Source: Pseudonocardia oroxyli (GTDB taxonomy: Bacteria; Actinomycetota; Actinomycetes; Mycobacteriales; Pseudonocardiaceae). From it: a DNA stretch of 41,017 bases. A model generated the notes under the pieces. That model searched no databases. It was not told where the DNA came from and worked only from the letters and a program-made list of their open reading frames with translations. The stretch spans positions 1 through 41,017 of the forward strand of contig NZ_FNBE01000026.1 of the NCBI RefSeq assembly GCF_900102195.1. The letters run 5' to 3'. The position numbers and the translations under genes are program-made. Each line of letters starts with the position of its first letter. Position 1 is the first letter of the stretch. Of the stretch, positions 1 through 7,656 are shown in pieces.

Positions 1-300
1 GACGGCTTCGACCTGATCGTCAGTGATCTTCCGCGGCGCGCCCGGGCGCGGCTCGTCGAGCAGGCCGTCCAGGCCGACCTTCGCGAACCGGGCCCGCCAT
101 TTCCCGACCGTCACCGCGTGACAGCCCAGCCTGGCCGCGATCGCCTTGTTCGACTCGCCCTCGGCCGCGGCCAGCACGATCCGGCTGCGCAGCGCCAGGG
201 CCTGCGATGACTTCGCCCGCCGAGCCCAACGGTTCAACGTCTCCCGCTCCTCGTCGGACAGGTTCAGCTCGGCCACCGGCCGCCCCTGCTTGTTCGGCAC
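1..300 (-). CDS. IS630-family transposase, N-terminal 100 codons (partial)
   Basis: The minus strand from GTG at 300 reads 100 codons without a stop and runs off the left edge. The visible part is the winged-helix-like DNA-binding region of IS630 transposases: a basic helix (RRAKSSQALALRSRIVLAA), a helix-turn-helix (NKAIAARLGCHAVTVGKWRARF) and the linker GLDGLLDEPRPGAPRKI that precedes the DDE catalytic domain in this family. The catalytic residues are outside the window. The start is supported by a TAGGCT hexamer 7 nt upstream, which would give a leaderless transcript. Activity cannot be judged from this fragment. Confidence 0.85.
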   Translation of the reverse strand, partial: MPNKQGRPVAELNLSDEERETLNRWARRAKSSQALALRSRIVLAAAEGESNKAIAARLGCHAVTVGKWRARFAKVGLDGLLDEPRPGAPRKITDDQVEAV

Positions 301-347
301 GACCGACAGCCTATCGATATTCAGCGAACTTCAGACGCAGGACACTA
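1..347 (-). mobile_element. IS630-family insertion sequence, 5' end (cut by window edge)
   Basis: The left edge contains the transposase start and the outer end of an IS630-type element. The outer boundary is put near 345-347 because the recognisable thioesterase coding sequence stops there. The minus-strand junction reads ...GGC TAG TGTCCTG; IS630/Tc1 elements insert at TA dinucleotides, and a TA sits exactly at this junction. The other end and the inverted-repeat partner lie outside the window, so the boundary is an inference. Confidence 0.6.
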
Positions 348-760
348 GCCCCGGATCCAACCCCGCATCCGGAACGCCTCGAAGGCCGCGGTCAGGTCCA
401 CCTCGTCGGTGCGGACCGTGCCCGCGGCGTCCGCCAGGCCGAGGCACCTCGGGCCGTCGAACAGGGCGCACTCGTAGGACACGGCGCCGTCCGCGAGCTC
501 CCGGACGCCCACCCGGAGCTGGTAGATGCCCGGGAAGCGGACCTCGTCGAGTACTCGACGTGCAGCGAGCTCGGGGCGAGCCCGTCGAGGGGGCCGCCCT
601 CCCGGTAGCCGAGGACGTCCGTGTGCAGCTCGGCCGGCCCGTCGAGGTACCAGCCCGCGAGCGCGACGTTGTTGACGTGCCGCGCGGGCACTCTCGGGCA
701 GCGCGGCGCCACCTCCAGCACGACGGGGAGCGGCGCGGGCGGGGTCTGCGCGGACGTCAC
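345..760 (-). pseudogene. Hotdog-fold thioesterase-like gene, frameshifted, 3' end at an IS junction
   Basis: From GTG at 760 the frame reads a typical acyl-CoA/ACP thioesterase-like N-terminus (PARHVNNVALAGWYLDGPAE, then LHVEY), where 'HVNN..' is the substrate-helix motif of 4HBT hotdog proteins. Near 551 the frame is lost: one G is missing from the plus strand. Restoring it joins LHVEY to LDEVRFPGIYQLRVGVREL and the rest of a normal hotdog C-terminus, about 138 residues in all, the usual family length. The present stop TAG (345-347) coincides with the TA at the IS630 junction, so the original last residues may have been replaced. A sequencing error could mimic the single-base loss. It is transcribed divergently from the helicase gene. 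Confidence 0.7.
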
Positions 761-878
761 CCGGCCACGGTGCCCCGTCCCCCGCGCTGAGCTGCACCGA
801 CCCGACCGAGATCACGTGTGAGCCGCGGCGCGCGCGACCGGATCCCCCCGTTCCGCCGAATCCGTCGGACCGGGCGGC

Positions 879-884
879 TATCGT
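879..884 (+). promoter_or_regulatory. -10 hexamer TATCGT for a leaderless helicase transcript
   Basis: TATCGT lies 6 nt before the GTG at 891 and no Shine-Dalgarno sequence is present. This spacing puts the transcription start at the start codon, as is common in actinomycetes. The same geometry recurs at several other genes in the window. Confidence 0.5.
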
Positions 885-890
885 CGGCCG

Positions 891-2915
891 GTGCCCACCG
901 CCCCCGTGAAGTCCGCGGACCTCCCCGGCGTCGCCGAGCTGCTCGAGGTCGCGGTCACCGCCGTCGGGGGGACGCGCCGCGAGGGGCAGGACGCGATGGC
1001 GCAGGCCGTCCGCAAGGCGCTGTCCAGCGGGGAGCACCTCGCGGTGCAGGCGGGCACGGGCACCGGCAAGTCGCTGGCCTACCTGGTCCCGGCGATCCGC
1101 CACGCGATGGCTCGGGACACCACCGTCGTGATCTCCACGGCCACGATCGCCCTGCAGCGCCAGCTCGTCGACCGGGACCTGCCGCGGGTGGCCAAGGCGC
1201 TCAAGGCCTCCCTCGGCCGCGAGCCCACGTTCGCGATCCTCAAGGGCCGTCGGAACTACCTGTGCCTCAACAAGCTGCACGGTGACGACACCGCGGAGCC
1301 GGAGGACGACCAGCTGTTCGACGCGTTCGCCATCTCGGCCATGGGGCGAAACGTCAAGCGCCTGCACGACTGGGCGAGCGACACCGAGACCGGGGACCGG
1401 GACGAGCTGGTCCCGGGTGTGCCGGACAGCGCGTGGCGGCAGGTGTCGGTCACCGCGCGGGAGTGCCTCGGGGTGTCGCGCTGTCCCGTCGGGGAGGACT
1501 GCTTCGCGGAGAAGGCGCGGGCCGAGGCGGGCCGGGCGGACGTCGTCGTCACCAACCACGCGCTGCTGGCGATCGACGCGATGGGGGACGCGAACGTCCT
1601 CCCGGAGCACGACGTGGTGGTGATCGACGAGGCCCACGAGCTCGTCGACCGGGTCACCGGCGCCGCCACCGGGGAACTCACCGCCGGCACGGTCACCGCG
1701 GCCGCCCGCCGCTGCGGCAAGCTCGTCGAGGACGCGCTCGCCGACCGGCTGGCCGAGGCGGGCGAGGGCCTCGGGATGGTCCTCGAGGACCTGCCGCCGG
1801 GCCGGTGGGAGTCGATCCCGCAGGCGGCGACGGGGGCACTGACCGTCATCCGGGACGCCGCGGGCATGTGCCGCCAGGCCTTGGGTTCCGAGCGCAAGGA
1901 GGACCCCGAGGCCGCGACCGGGCGCAAGCTCGCGCTCGCGTTGCTGGACGAGGTGTCCGAGAACGTCGTCCGGGTGCTCAAGACGTTCGAGGAGGCCGAT
2001 CCCGCCAAGCGCTACGACGTCGTGTGGCTGGCCGAGCAGGGCCCGGACGGGTCGCGGCACAAGGTCCTGCGGGTGGCCCCGCTGTCGGTCGGTGGGCTGC
2101 TGCGCGAGCGGCTCTTCGGGCAGCGCACCACGGTGCTGACCAGCGCGACCCTGGCCCTGGGCGGCTCGTTCGACGCGCTGGCCCGGCAGTGGGGCCTCCC
2201 ACCCTCGGGGGGCGACTCCGACGACCCGGTCCGGGACCCCGAGGCGCCGCGCTGGAAGGGGCTGGACGTCGGGTCGCCGTTCGCGCACGGCCGCAGCGGC
2301 ATCCTCTACGTCGCCAAGCACCTCCCGCCGCCGGGGCGGGACGGGCTGGCCCCGGCCTACCTGGACGAGATCGCGGGCCTGGTCGAGGCCGCGGGCGGGC
2401 GCACGCTGGGCCTGTTCTCCTCGATGCGCGCCGCCAAGCAGGCCACCGAGGCGCTGCGCGGCAGGCTGGACGTGCCGCTGCTCTGCCAGGGGGACGACGC
2501 CACGATGCTGCTGGTGAAGCGGTTCGCCGAGGACGAGCCGACCTGCCTGTTCGGCACGCTGTCGCTGTGGCAGGGCGTGGACGTGCCCGGGCCGTCGCTG
2601 AGCTGCGTGATCATCGACCGGATCCCCTTCCCCCGCCCGGACGACCCCCTGGTCGCCGCCCGGCAGAAGGCGGCGGACTCCCGCGGCGGCAACGGGTTCC
2701 TCACCGTCTCGGCCACCCACGCCGCGCTGCTGCTGGCCCAGGGCGCGGGCCGGCTGCTGCGCGGCAACGACGACCGGGGTGTGGTCGCCATCCTCGACCC
2801 GCGGATCGCCACCGCGCGCTACGGCGGCTTCCTGCGGGCCAGCCTCCCCCCGTTCTGGCAGACCACCGACCAGGCCACGGTCCGCGGCGCCCTCACCCGC
2901 CTCCGCGACGCCTAG
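891..2915 (+). CDS. dinG: ATP-dependent DNA helicase, DinG/XPD-like, Fe-S type
   Basis: The 674-residue protein is a superfamily 2 helicase expected to unwind DNA 5'->3' during repair or R-loop removal. Walker A is AGTGTGKS (54-61) and the DEAH box is VVIDEAH (244-249). Four cysteines lie between them (C125, C192, C198, C204), the pattern of the 4Fe-4S cluster of the XPD/DinG group. The C-terminal half has the motif V/VI region, with TLSLWQGVDVPGPSLSCVII and GAGRLLR (Q/GxxGRxxR-like). There is no N-terminal exonuclease domain of the type found in some Firmicutes DinG proteins. The GTG start is chosen because the frame opens there with a -10 hexamer just upstream. It is convergent with the PTH2 gene. 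Confidence 0.93.
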   Translation: MPTAPVKSADLPGVAELLEVAVTAVGGTRREGQDAMAQAVRKALSSGEHLAVQAGTGTGKSLAYLVPAIRHAMARDTTVVISTATIALQRQLVDRDLPRVAKALKASLGREPTFAILKGRRNYLCLNKLHGDDTAEPEDDQLFDAFAISAMGRNVKRLHDWASDTETGDRDELVPGVPDSAWRQVSVTARECLGVSRCPVGEDCFAEKARAEAGRADVVVTNHALLAIDAMGDANVLPEHDVVVIDEAHELVDRVTGAATGELTAGTVTAAARRCGKLVEDALADRLAEAGEGLGMVLEDLPPGRWESIPQAATGALTVIRDAAGMCRQALGSERKEDPEAATGRKLALALLDEVSENVVRVLKTFEEADPAKRYDVVWLAEQGPDGSRHKVLRVAPLSVGGLLRERLFGQRTTVLTSATLALGGSFDALARQWGLPPSGGDSDDPVRDPEAPRWKGLDVGSPFAHGRSGILYVAKHLPPPGRDGLAPAYLDEIAGLVEAAGGRTLGLFSSMRAAKQATEALRGRLDVPLLCQGDDATMLLVKRFAEDEPTCLFGTLSLWQGVDVPGPSLSCVIIDRIPFPRPDDPLVAARQKAADSRGGNGFLTVSATHAALLLAQGAGRLLRGNDDRGVVAILDPRIATARYGGFLRASLPPFWQTTDQATVRGALTRLRDA

Positions 2916-2928
2916 GCATCAGGGGGCG

Positions 2929-3627
2929 TCACCACGCGCGGCAGGTGACGGTGCCCGGGTCCACCTCGGTGAAGCCGGCGTCCCGCACCTCGACGCCGGT
3001 CCCCGCCGGCTCCGCCCACAGGGCCGGGTCGCGGCGGACGTGGAACCGCGGCGCCGTGGTCCAGCCGCGCACCGCGGCGAGGATCATCGACGCGTGCCCG
3101 ACCTGGGCCGCCGCCTTCCCGAGCGTCATGTCGACCGCGGGGTTCAGCACGATGATCGGACTGCCCGCGGGACCGGGGTCGTCCGGGGGCAGCTCGGTGC
3201 CGCCGATCTGCAGCCTCGACACGGTCTTGGGGACGTCGTCGACCGGGCCGGGCAGCAGGGCGCGGGCCTGCGCGCCGTCGACCTCCACGGTGACGCCGGG
3301 GAGCTCCTGCACCGCCGCCCAGTGCGCGCCGCGGGCCCGCCGGGCGATCTTGCGGATCCGGCCGTCCACCCAGCGCCGCAGCGGCTCCTCCCACTCCGGC
3401 TCGGGCTCCACGCACACGGCGAGCGCGGCCTGCGCCGCGGCCTCCAACAACGCGGTGCGCCCGGGCAGCGGGTCCCGCTCGATCCGCAGGATCACGGGCA
3501 TCGCCCGCACCACCCCGTCCGCCTCCGGCGGGATCTCCACCGGCGCGCGGCCGTAGCGTGCCGCCAGCGCCTCGAGGATCGACGGCCGAGGCTCGCCTGC
3601 TCCCTCCTCGGGCGACGGTGCGCTCAT
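2929..3627 (-). CDS. PTH2-family peptidyl-tRNA hydrolase
   Basis: 232 residues. The C-terminal half contains the PTH2 signature around residues 160-185 (LNPAVDMTLGKAAAQVGHAS), which matches the K..AQ..HA catalytic region of archaeal/eukaryotic-type PTH2 enzymes, and ends with VRDAGFTEVDPGT, typical of actinobacterial members. The N-terminal half (IRKIARRARGAHW) is an extension seen in the actinobacterial branch. The predicted role is hydrolysis of peptidyl-tRNA to recycle tRNA, probably beside a classical Pth elsewhere in the genome. The ATG overlaps the serB stop by 4 nt (ATGA), so it is translationally coupled to serB. Confidence 0.85.
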   Translation of the reverse strand: MSAPSPEEGAGEPRPSILEALAARYGRAPVEIPPEADGVVRAMPVILRIERDPLPGRTALLEAAAQAALAVCVEPEPEWEEPLRRWVDGRIRKIARRARGAHWAAVQELPGVTVEVDGAQARALLPGPVDDVPKTVSRLQIGGTELPPDDPGPAGSPIIVLNPAVDMTLGKAAAQVGHASMILAAVRGWTTAPRFHVRRDPALWAEPAGTGVEVRDAGFTEVDPGTVTCRAW

Positions 3628-4841
3628 GCGATCGGGACGCGGCGGAGCACGCCTTCGGCCGCGTCCGCGGACTCCACCTCGTCGCGGGTGATGCCCAGGA
3701 CGAACAGCACCACGTCCAGGTAGGGCAGGTTCACCGCGGTGTCGGCGATCTCACGCAGCGCGGGCTTGGCGTTGAACGCGATGCCCAGACCCGCGGCGGA
3801 GAGCATGTCGATGTCGTTGGCGCCGTCCCCGACCGCGACGGTCTGTTCGATCGGCACTCCGTGCTGGGCGGCGAACCGGCGCAGCGCCACGGCCTTGCCG
3901 GGCCGGTCCACGATCTCCCCGACGACCCGGCCGGTCAGCCGCCCGTCGAGGATCTCCAGGGTGTTGGCCGCGCAGAAGTCGAGGCCGAGCTCCTCCACCA
4001 GCCCGGCGATGACCTGCGTGAACCCGCCGGACACCACCCCGCAGCGGAAGCCGAGCCGCTTGAGGGTGCGGATCGTGGTGCGGGCGCCGGGCATGAGCTC
4101 CAGGTCGGCCGCGACGTCCGCGACGACCGACTCCGGCAGGCCCTCCAGGGTGGCGACCCGGGCCGTCAGCGACTCCGCGAAGTCCAGCTCGCCCCGCATG
4201 GCCGCCTCGGTGATCGCGCGGACCTGCTCCTCGACGCCGGCGTGGGCCGCCAGCATCTCGATGACCTCGCCCTGGACGAGGGTGGAGTCGACGTCGAACG
4301 TGATGAGCCGCTTGGAGCGCCGGGCCAGCCCGACCCGCTCCACCGCGACGTCCACGCCCGCGTCCCGGGCGACCTCGACCAGCTTGGCGCGCAGCGTGCC
4401 GTGCGGCTGGGCCGGGTCGTCCGGGTTCGGCGAGACCTCCAGCTCCAGGCCGGTCACCGGGTAGTCCGCGACCCGCTTGATCGAGTCGATGTTCGCCCCG
4501 ACGTCCGCCAGCGCCTGCGCCACCATGCCGAACGCCCGTGCCGTGATCGGCCGCCCCAACACGACGACGGCGTGGGTGGCGTGCCTGCGCACGCCGCGGT
4601 CGCCGCCGAGCGAGGTCTCGACCTGCATCCCGATGGAGTGCATGGCGGCCTCGACGGCCTCCTGCAGCTCCTCCGGGTCACCCTCGACCTCGACCAGCGC
4701 GCCCAGGGTGAGCATCCCCCGGATCACGACCTGCTCCACGTCCACCAGCTCGACCGCGTGCCGGGTGAGCACGGTGAACAACACCGAGCTCACCCCGGGG
4801 CGGTCCGGCCCCGTGACGGTGACCAGTACGGACGAACGCAA
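3624..4841 (-). CDS. serB: Phosphoserine phosphatase SerB with N-terminal ACT domains
   Basis: 405 residues. The protein begins with two ACT-type regulatory domains (about 4-75 and 90-170; VTGPDRPGVSSVL, then AVVVLGRPITARAF). The HAD phosphatase domain follows, with nucleophile motif DVDSTL (183-188), motif II VVSGGF and motif IV VGDGANDIDM. It catalyses the last step of serine synthesis, phosphoserine to serine; the ACT domains suggest amino-acid feedback. Start TTG at 4841 lies 4 nt after the ctaD stop and begins directly with the ACT strand, so no longer start is possible without overlap. ctaD-serB adjacency is also known in mycobacteria. The 3' end overlaps the PTH2 gene by 4 nt. Confidence 0.95.
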   Translation of the reverse strand: MRSSVLVTVTGPDRPGVSSVLFTVLTRHAVELVDVEQVVIRGMLTLGALVEVEGDPEELQEAVEAAMHSIGMQVETSLGGDRGVRRHATHAVVVLGRPITARAFGMVAQALADVGANIDSIKRVADYPVTGLELEVSPNPDDPAQPHGTLRAKLVEVARDAGVDVAVERVGLARRSKRLITFDVDSTLVQGEVIEMLAAHAGVEEQVRAITEAAMRGELDFAESLTARVATLEGLPESVVADVAADLELMPGARTTIRTLKRLGFRCGVVSGGFTQVIAGLVEELGLDFCAANTLEILDGRLTGRVVGEIVDRPGKAVALRRFAAQHGVPIEQTVAVGDGANDIDMLSAAGLGIAFNAKPALREIADTAVNLPYLDVVLFVLGITRDEVESADAAEGVLRRVPIA

Positions 4842-4845
4842 CCGA

Positions 4846-6600
4846 CTAGCGCGACTTGGGGTCGCCGTTGGGCTGCGACTCCGGGGCGATCGACTGCGTG
4901 ATCTTCTCGCCCGGGTCCGCCGCGTGCCCGACGTGGGCCTCGGCCCGGAAGCGCTCCACCATGTGCGGGTAGTGCAGCTCGAACGCCGGGCGCTCCGAAC
5001 GGATCCGGGGCAGCTCGGTGAAGTTGTGCCGCGGCGGCGGGCAGCTCGTGGCCCACTCCAGGGAGTTGCCGTAGCCCCACGGGTCGTCCACGGTGACCAC
5101 GCGCCCGTAGCGGTAGCTGCGGAACACGTTCCAGATGAACGGCAGGGTCGAGGCGCCCAGGATGAACGCGCCGATCGAGCTGATCATGTTCAGGGTGGTG
5201 AACCCGTCGGAGGGCAGGTAGTCCACGTAGCGACGCGGCATGCCCTCGTTGCCCAGCCAGTGCTGCACCAGGAACGTGGTGTGGAAGCCGATGAACGTGG
5301 TCCAGAAGTGGAACTTGCCCAGCGTCTCGTCGAGCATCCGGCCGGTCATCTTCGGGAACCAGAAGTAGATGCCCGCGTAGGTGGCGAACACGATGGTGCC
5401 GAAGAGGACGTAGTGGAAGTGCGCCACCACGAAGTACGTGTCGGACACGTGGAAGTCGATCGGCGGCGAGGCGAGCAGCACGCCCGTCAGACCGCCGAAG
5501 AGGAACGTGGCGAGGAAGCCGACGGAGAACAGCATCGGCGTCTCGAACGTGAGCTTGCCCTTCCACATCGTGCCGATCCAGTTGACGAACTTGACGCCCG
5601 TCGGGATCGCGATGAGGAACGTGGTGAAGGAGAAGAACGCCAGCAGGACGGCGCCGGTCGCGTACATGTGGTGCGCCCACACGGCGACGGACAGGGCCGC
5701 GATGGCGATCGTGGCGTAGATCAGCGTCTTGTAGCCGAAGACGGGCTTGCGGCTGAACACCGGGAAGATCTCGGACACGATGCCGAAGAAGGGCAAGGCG
5801 ACGATGTACACCTCGGGATGGCCGAAGAACCAGAAGAGGTGCTGCCAGAGGATGACCCCGCCGTTGGCCGGGTCGAACACGTGGGCGCCGAGGTGGCGGT
5901 CCGCCGCGAGGCCGAACAGGGCCGCGGTGAGCACCGGGAACGCGATCAGGATCAGCAGCGCGGTGATGAAGATGTTCCAGGTGAAGATCGGCATCCGGAA
6001 CATCGTCATGCCGGGGGCGCGCATGCAGACGATCGTGGTCACGAAGTTGACGCCACCGAGGATGGTGCCCAGACCACTGACCGCCAGACCCATGATCCAC
6101 AGGTCCGCACCCGCGCCGGGCGAGCGGATCGCGTCGGACAGCGGGGTGTAGGCGAACCACCCGAAGTCCGCGGCGCCGCCGGGGGTGAGGAAGCCGGACA
6201 GCACGGTGAGGCCGCCGAACAGGAACAGCCAGTAGGAGAAGGCGTTCAGCCGGGGGAACGCCACGTCCGGGGCGCCGATCTGCAGCGGCACGATGTAGTT
6301 CGCGAAGCCGAACAGGATCGGCGTCGCGTACAGCAGCAGCATGATCGTGCCGTGCATGGTGAACATCTGGTTGTACTGCTCGGAGCTGAGGATCTGCTGC
6401 CCCGGGCGCGCCAGCTCGGCGCGGATCAGCAGCGCCATGGCGCCGCCCACCATGAAGAAGGCGAACGACGTGACCAGGTACAGGATCGCGATGTCCTTGG
6501 GGTCCGTCGTCCTGAGCATCTTCAGGAACGTGGAACCCTTGCCCGGTCGATGCGCCGGATACGGGCGCGTCTCGATCGGCTTGGGCGCGACGGCTGTCAC
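4846..6600 (-). CDS. ctaD: Cytochrome c oxidase subunit I (aa3 type)
   Basis: 584 residues with about 12 membrane segments. It is the catalytic subunit carrying haem a, haem a3 and CuB. Visible landmarks are MHGTIMLLL (haem a ligand helix), WQHLFWFFGHPEVYIVALP (CuB His cross-linked to Tyr), WAHHMYATG (two CuB histidines) and VVAHFHYVLFG (haem ligands). The frame opens at 6693, but the GTG at 6600 is chosen because it has AGGAGG 6 nt upstream and gives the usual actinobacterial N-terminus (VTAVAPKPIETRPYPAHRPG). Subunits II and III are not in the window, as expected when ctaD lies apart from ctaC/ctaE. It heads an operon with serB and the PTH2 gene. Confidence 0.97.
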   Translation of the reverse strand: MTAVAPKPIETRPYPAHRPGKGSTFLKMLRTTDPKDIAILYLVTSFAFFMVGGAMALLIRAELARPGQQILSSEQYNQMFTMHGTIMLLLYATPILFGFANYIVPLQIGAPDVAFPRLNAFSYWLFLFGGLTVLSGFLTPGGAADFGWFAYTPLSDAIRSPGAGADLWIMGLAVSGLGTILGGVNFVTTIVCMRAPGMTMFRMPIFTWNIFITALLILIAFPVLTAALFGLAADRHLGAHVFDPANGGVILWQHLFWFFGHPEVYIVALPFFGIVSEIFPVFSRKPVFGYKTLIYATIAIAALSVAVWAHHMYATGAVLLAFFSFTTFLIAIPTGVKFVNWIGTMWKGKLTFETPMLFSVGFLATFLFGGLTGVLLASPPIDFHVSDTYFVVAHFHYVLFGTIVFATYAGIYFWFPKMTGRMLDETLGKFHFWTTFIGFHTTFLVQHWLGNEGMPRRYVDYLPSDGFTTLNMISSIGAFILGASTLPFIWNVFRSYRYGRVVTVDDPWGYGNSLEWATSCPPPRHNFTELPRIRSERPAFELHYPHMVERFRAEAHVGHAADPGEKITQSIAPESQPNGDPKSR

Positions 6601-6764
6601 TGTGCCTCCTGCACTGGACCTCGTGGTGGGGCAGGCCCGAACTCTATCTCCCGCTCGCTGCTCCGAGGTGATCGGGACGGCGCGCACCGGCATTGTGCTC
6701 TACGAAGGGTAGAACGCCCAACCCCGGGGCGCCCGATCGTGCGTCACAGCGCCGCGGGCCCGGC

Positions 6765-7568
6765 TCAGCGCAGCGGGAGGAACAGGTCCGTGAACAGCTC
6801 CGACGGCATGCTCTCGGCCCCGGTGACGATGTAGAACTCCGTGCCGAAGCCGATCGCGAACACCGGGTCCGGCATGGCCAGCATGAAGTGGTCGGGGCCC
6901 ATCTGGCTGGCGTGGCAGCGCATCGACGACCGCTTCTGCTCCGTGAAGTCCACGGCCTCGACCCGGTGGGTGATCTCGGACTCGGGCTTACCGAAGCTCG
7001 GGGGCGGCTGGTCCGGCGCCTGCCACCCCTCGGGCGTCGCGCCGGAGTCCCGCAGGCCCTGCATCCCGCGGACCATCCAGTCCCGGTTGATCGTGTTCTG
7101 CGCGACGACCGGCACCGCCGCCAGCTCCGCCGCCCGCAGGCCCACCCGGTGGACCTGGATGTGGTCGGGGTGGCCGTAGCCGCCGTTGTCGTCGTAGACG
7201 GTGAGGACGTCCGGCTCCTCCTCGTCGAGGATGATCGCCAGCCGCTTCGCCGCGTGCTCGACCGACGCCTGCCAGAAACAGAACGGCGCCTCGTTCGAGG
7301 GCTCGCCCATCATCCCGGAATCGGTGTAGCCGAGGAACTCCACGCGCGCGGCGCCGATGACCTTCGCCGACTCGTAGCACTCGTACGAGCGCCGCACGGA
7401 GAGCTGCTCGCCCTCGGCCAGCACGCCCGGCACGGGTTCGCCCAGCTCACCGCGGGTGGCGAAGACGAGCACCACCCGGTGGCCCGCCGCGGCGGCCTTC
7501 GCGAGCGTGCCGGCGGTGCCGATCGACTCGTCGTCGGGATGGGCATGAAAGGACACGATCGTTCCCAC
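6765..7568 (-). CDS. PIG-L (LmbE-like) zinc deacetylase, MshB/Mca-like
   Basis: 267 residues. The zinc-site signature AHPDDE (9-14) and the second metal motif GHPDHIQVH (about 131-139) are both intact, so a working N-acetylglucosamine-type deacetylase or amidase is expected. In actinomycetes this family includes MshB and Mca of mycothiol metabolism, but many paralogues act on other glycosides, and the sequence alone does not decide. Start GTG at 7568 is backed by TAGGGT exactly 6 nt upstream (7575-7580) with no Shine-Dalgarno, so a leaderless mRNA is likely. A strong hairpin separates it from the AAA/VWA gene upstream, so it is probably not in the same operon. Confidence 0.88.
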   Translation of the reverse strand: MGTIVSFHAHPDDESIGTAGTLAKAAAAGHRVVLVFATRGELGEPVPGVLAEGEQLSVRRSYECYESAKVIGAARVEFLGYTDSGMMGEPSNEAPFCFWQASVEHAAKRLAIILDEEEPDVLTVYDDNGGYGHPDHIQVHRVGLRAAELAAVPVVAQNTINRDWMVRGMQGLRDSGATPEGWQAPDQPPPSFGKPESEITHRVEAVDFTEQKRSSMRCHASQMGPDHFMLAMPDPVFAIGFGTEFYIVTGAESMPSELFTDLFLPLR

Positions 7569-7574
7569 CTGCGC

Positions 7575-7580
7575 ACCCTA
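7575..7580 (-). promoter_or_regulatory. -10 hexamer TAGGGT, leaderless PIG-L transcript
   Basis: On the minus strand TAGGGT is followed by 6 nt and then the GTG at 7568. No ribosome-binding site is seen. Confidence 0.5.
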
Positions 7581-7586
7581 CCGCCG

Positions 7587-7652
7587 CCGCATTATGGAGC
7601 CACAATGCACGTTTCAGGCCCGCGAAACGTGCATTGTGGCTCCATAATGCGG
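7587..7652. terminator. 29-bp perfect inverted repeat with an 8-nt loop
   Basis: Arms 7587-7615 and 7624-7652 are exactly complementary; the core arm starts GCATTATGGAGCC. The hairpin begins 5 nt after the stop codon of the AAA/VWA gene and lies upstream of the PIG-L promoter. There is no U tract, as is usual for actinobacterial terminators. Its perfection and its locally low GC also fit a mobile palindromic unit. Confidence 0.7.
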
Positions 7653-7656
7653 GGGG

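Noticed and set aside
345..2720. A 791-codon open frame on the minus strand opposite the helicase gene
   Set aside because: It is a GC-driven antisense shadow; only its last part matches a protein (the frameshifted thioesterase), and the rest has Arg/Gly/Pro-rich composition without motifs.
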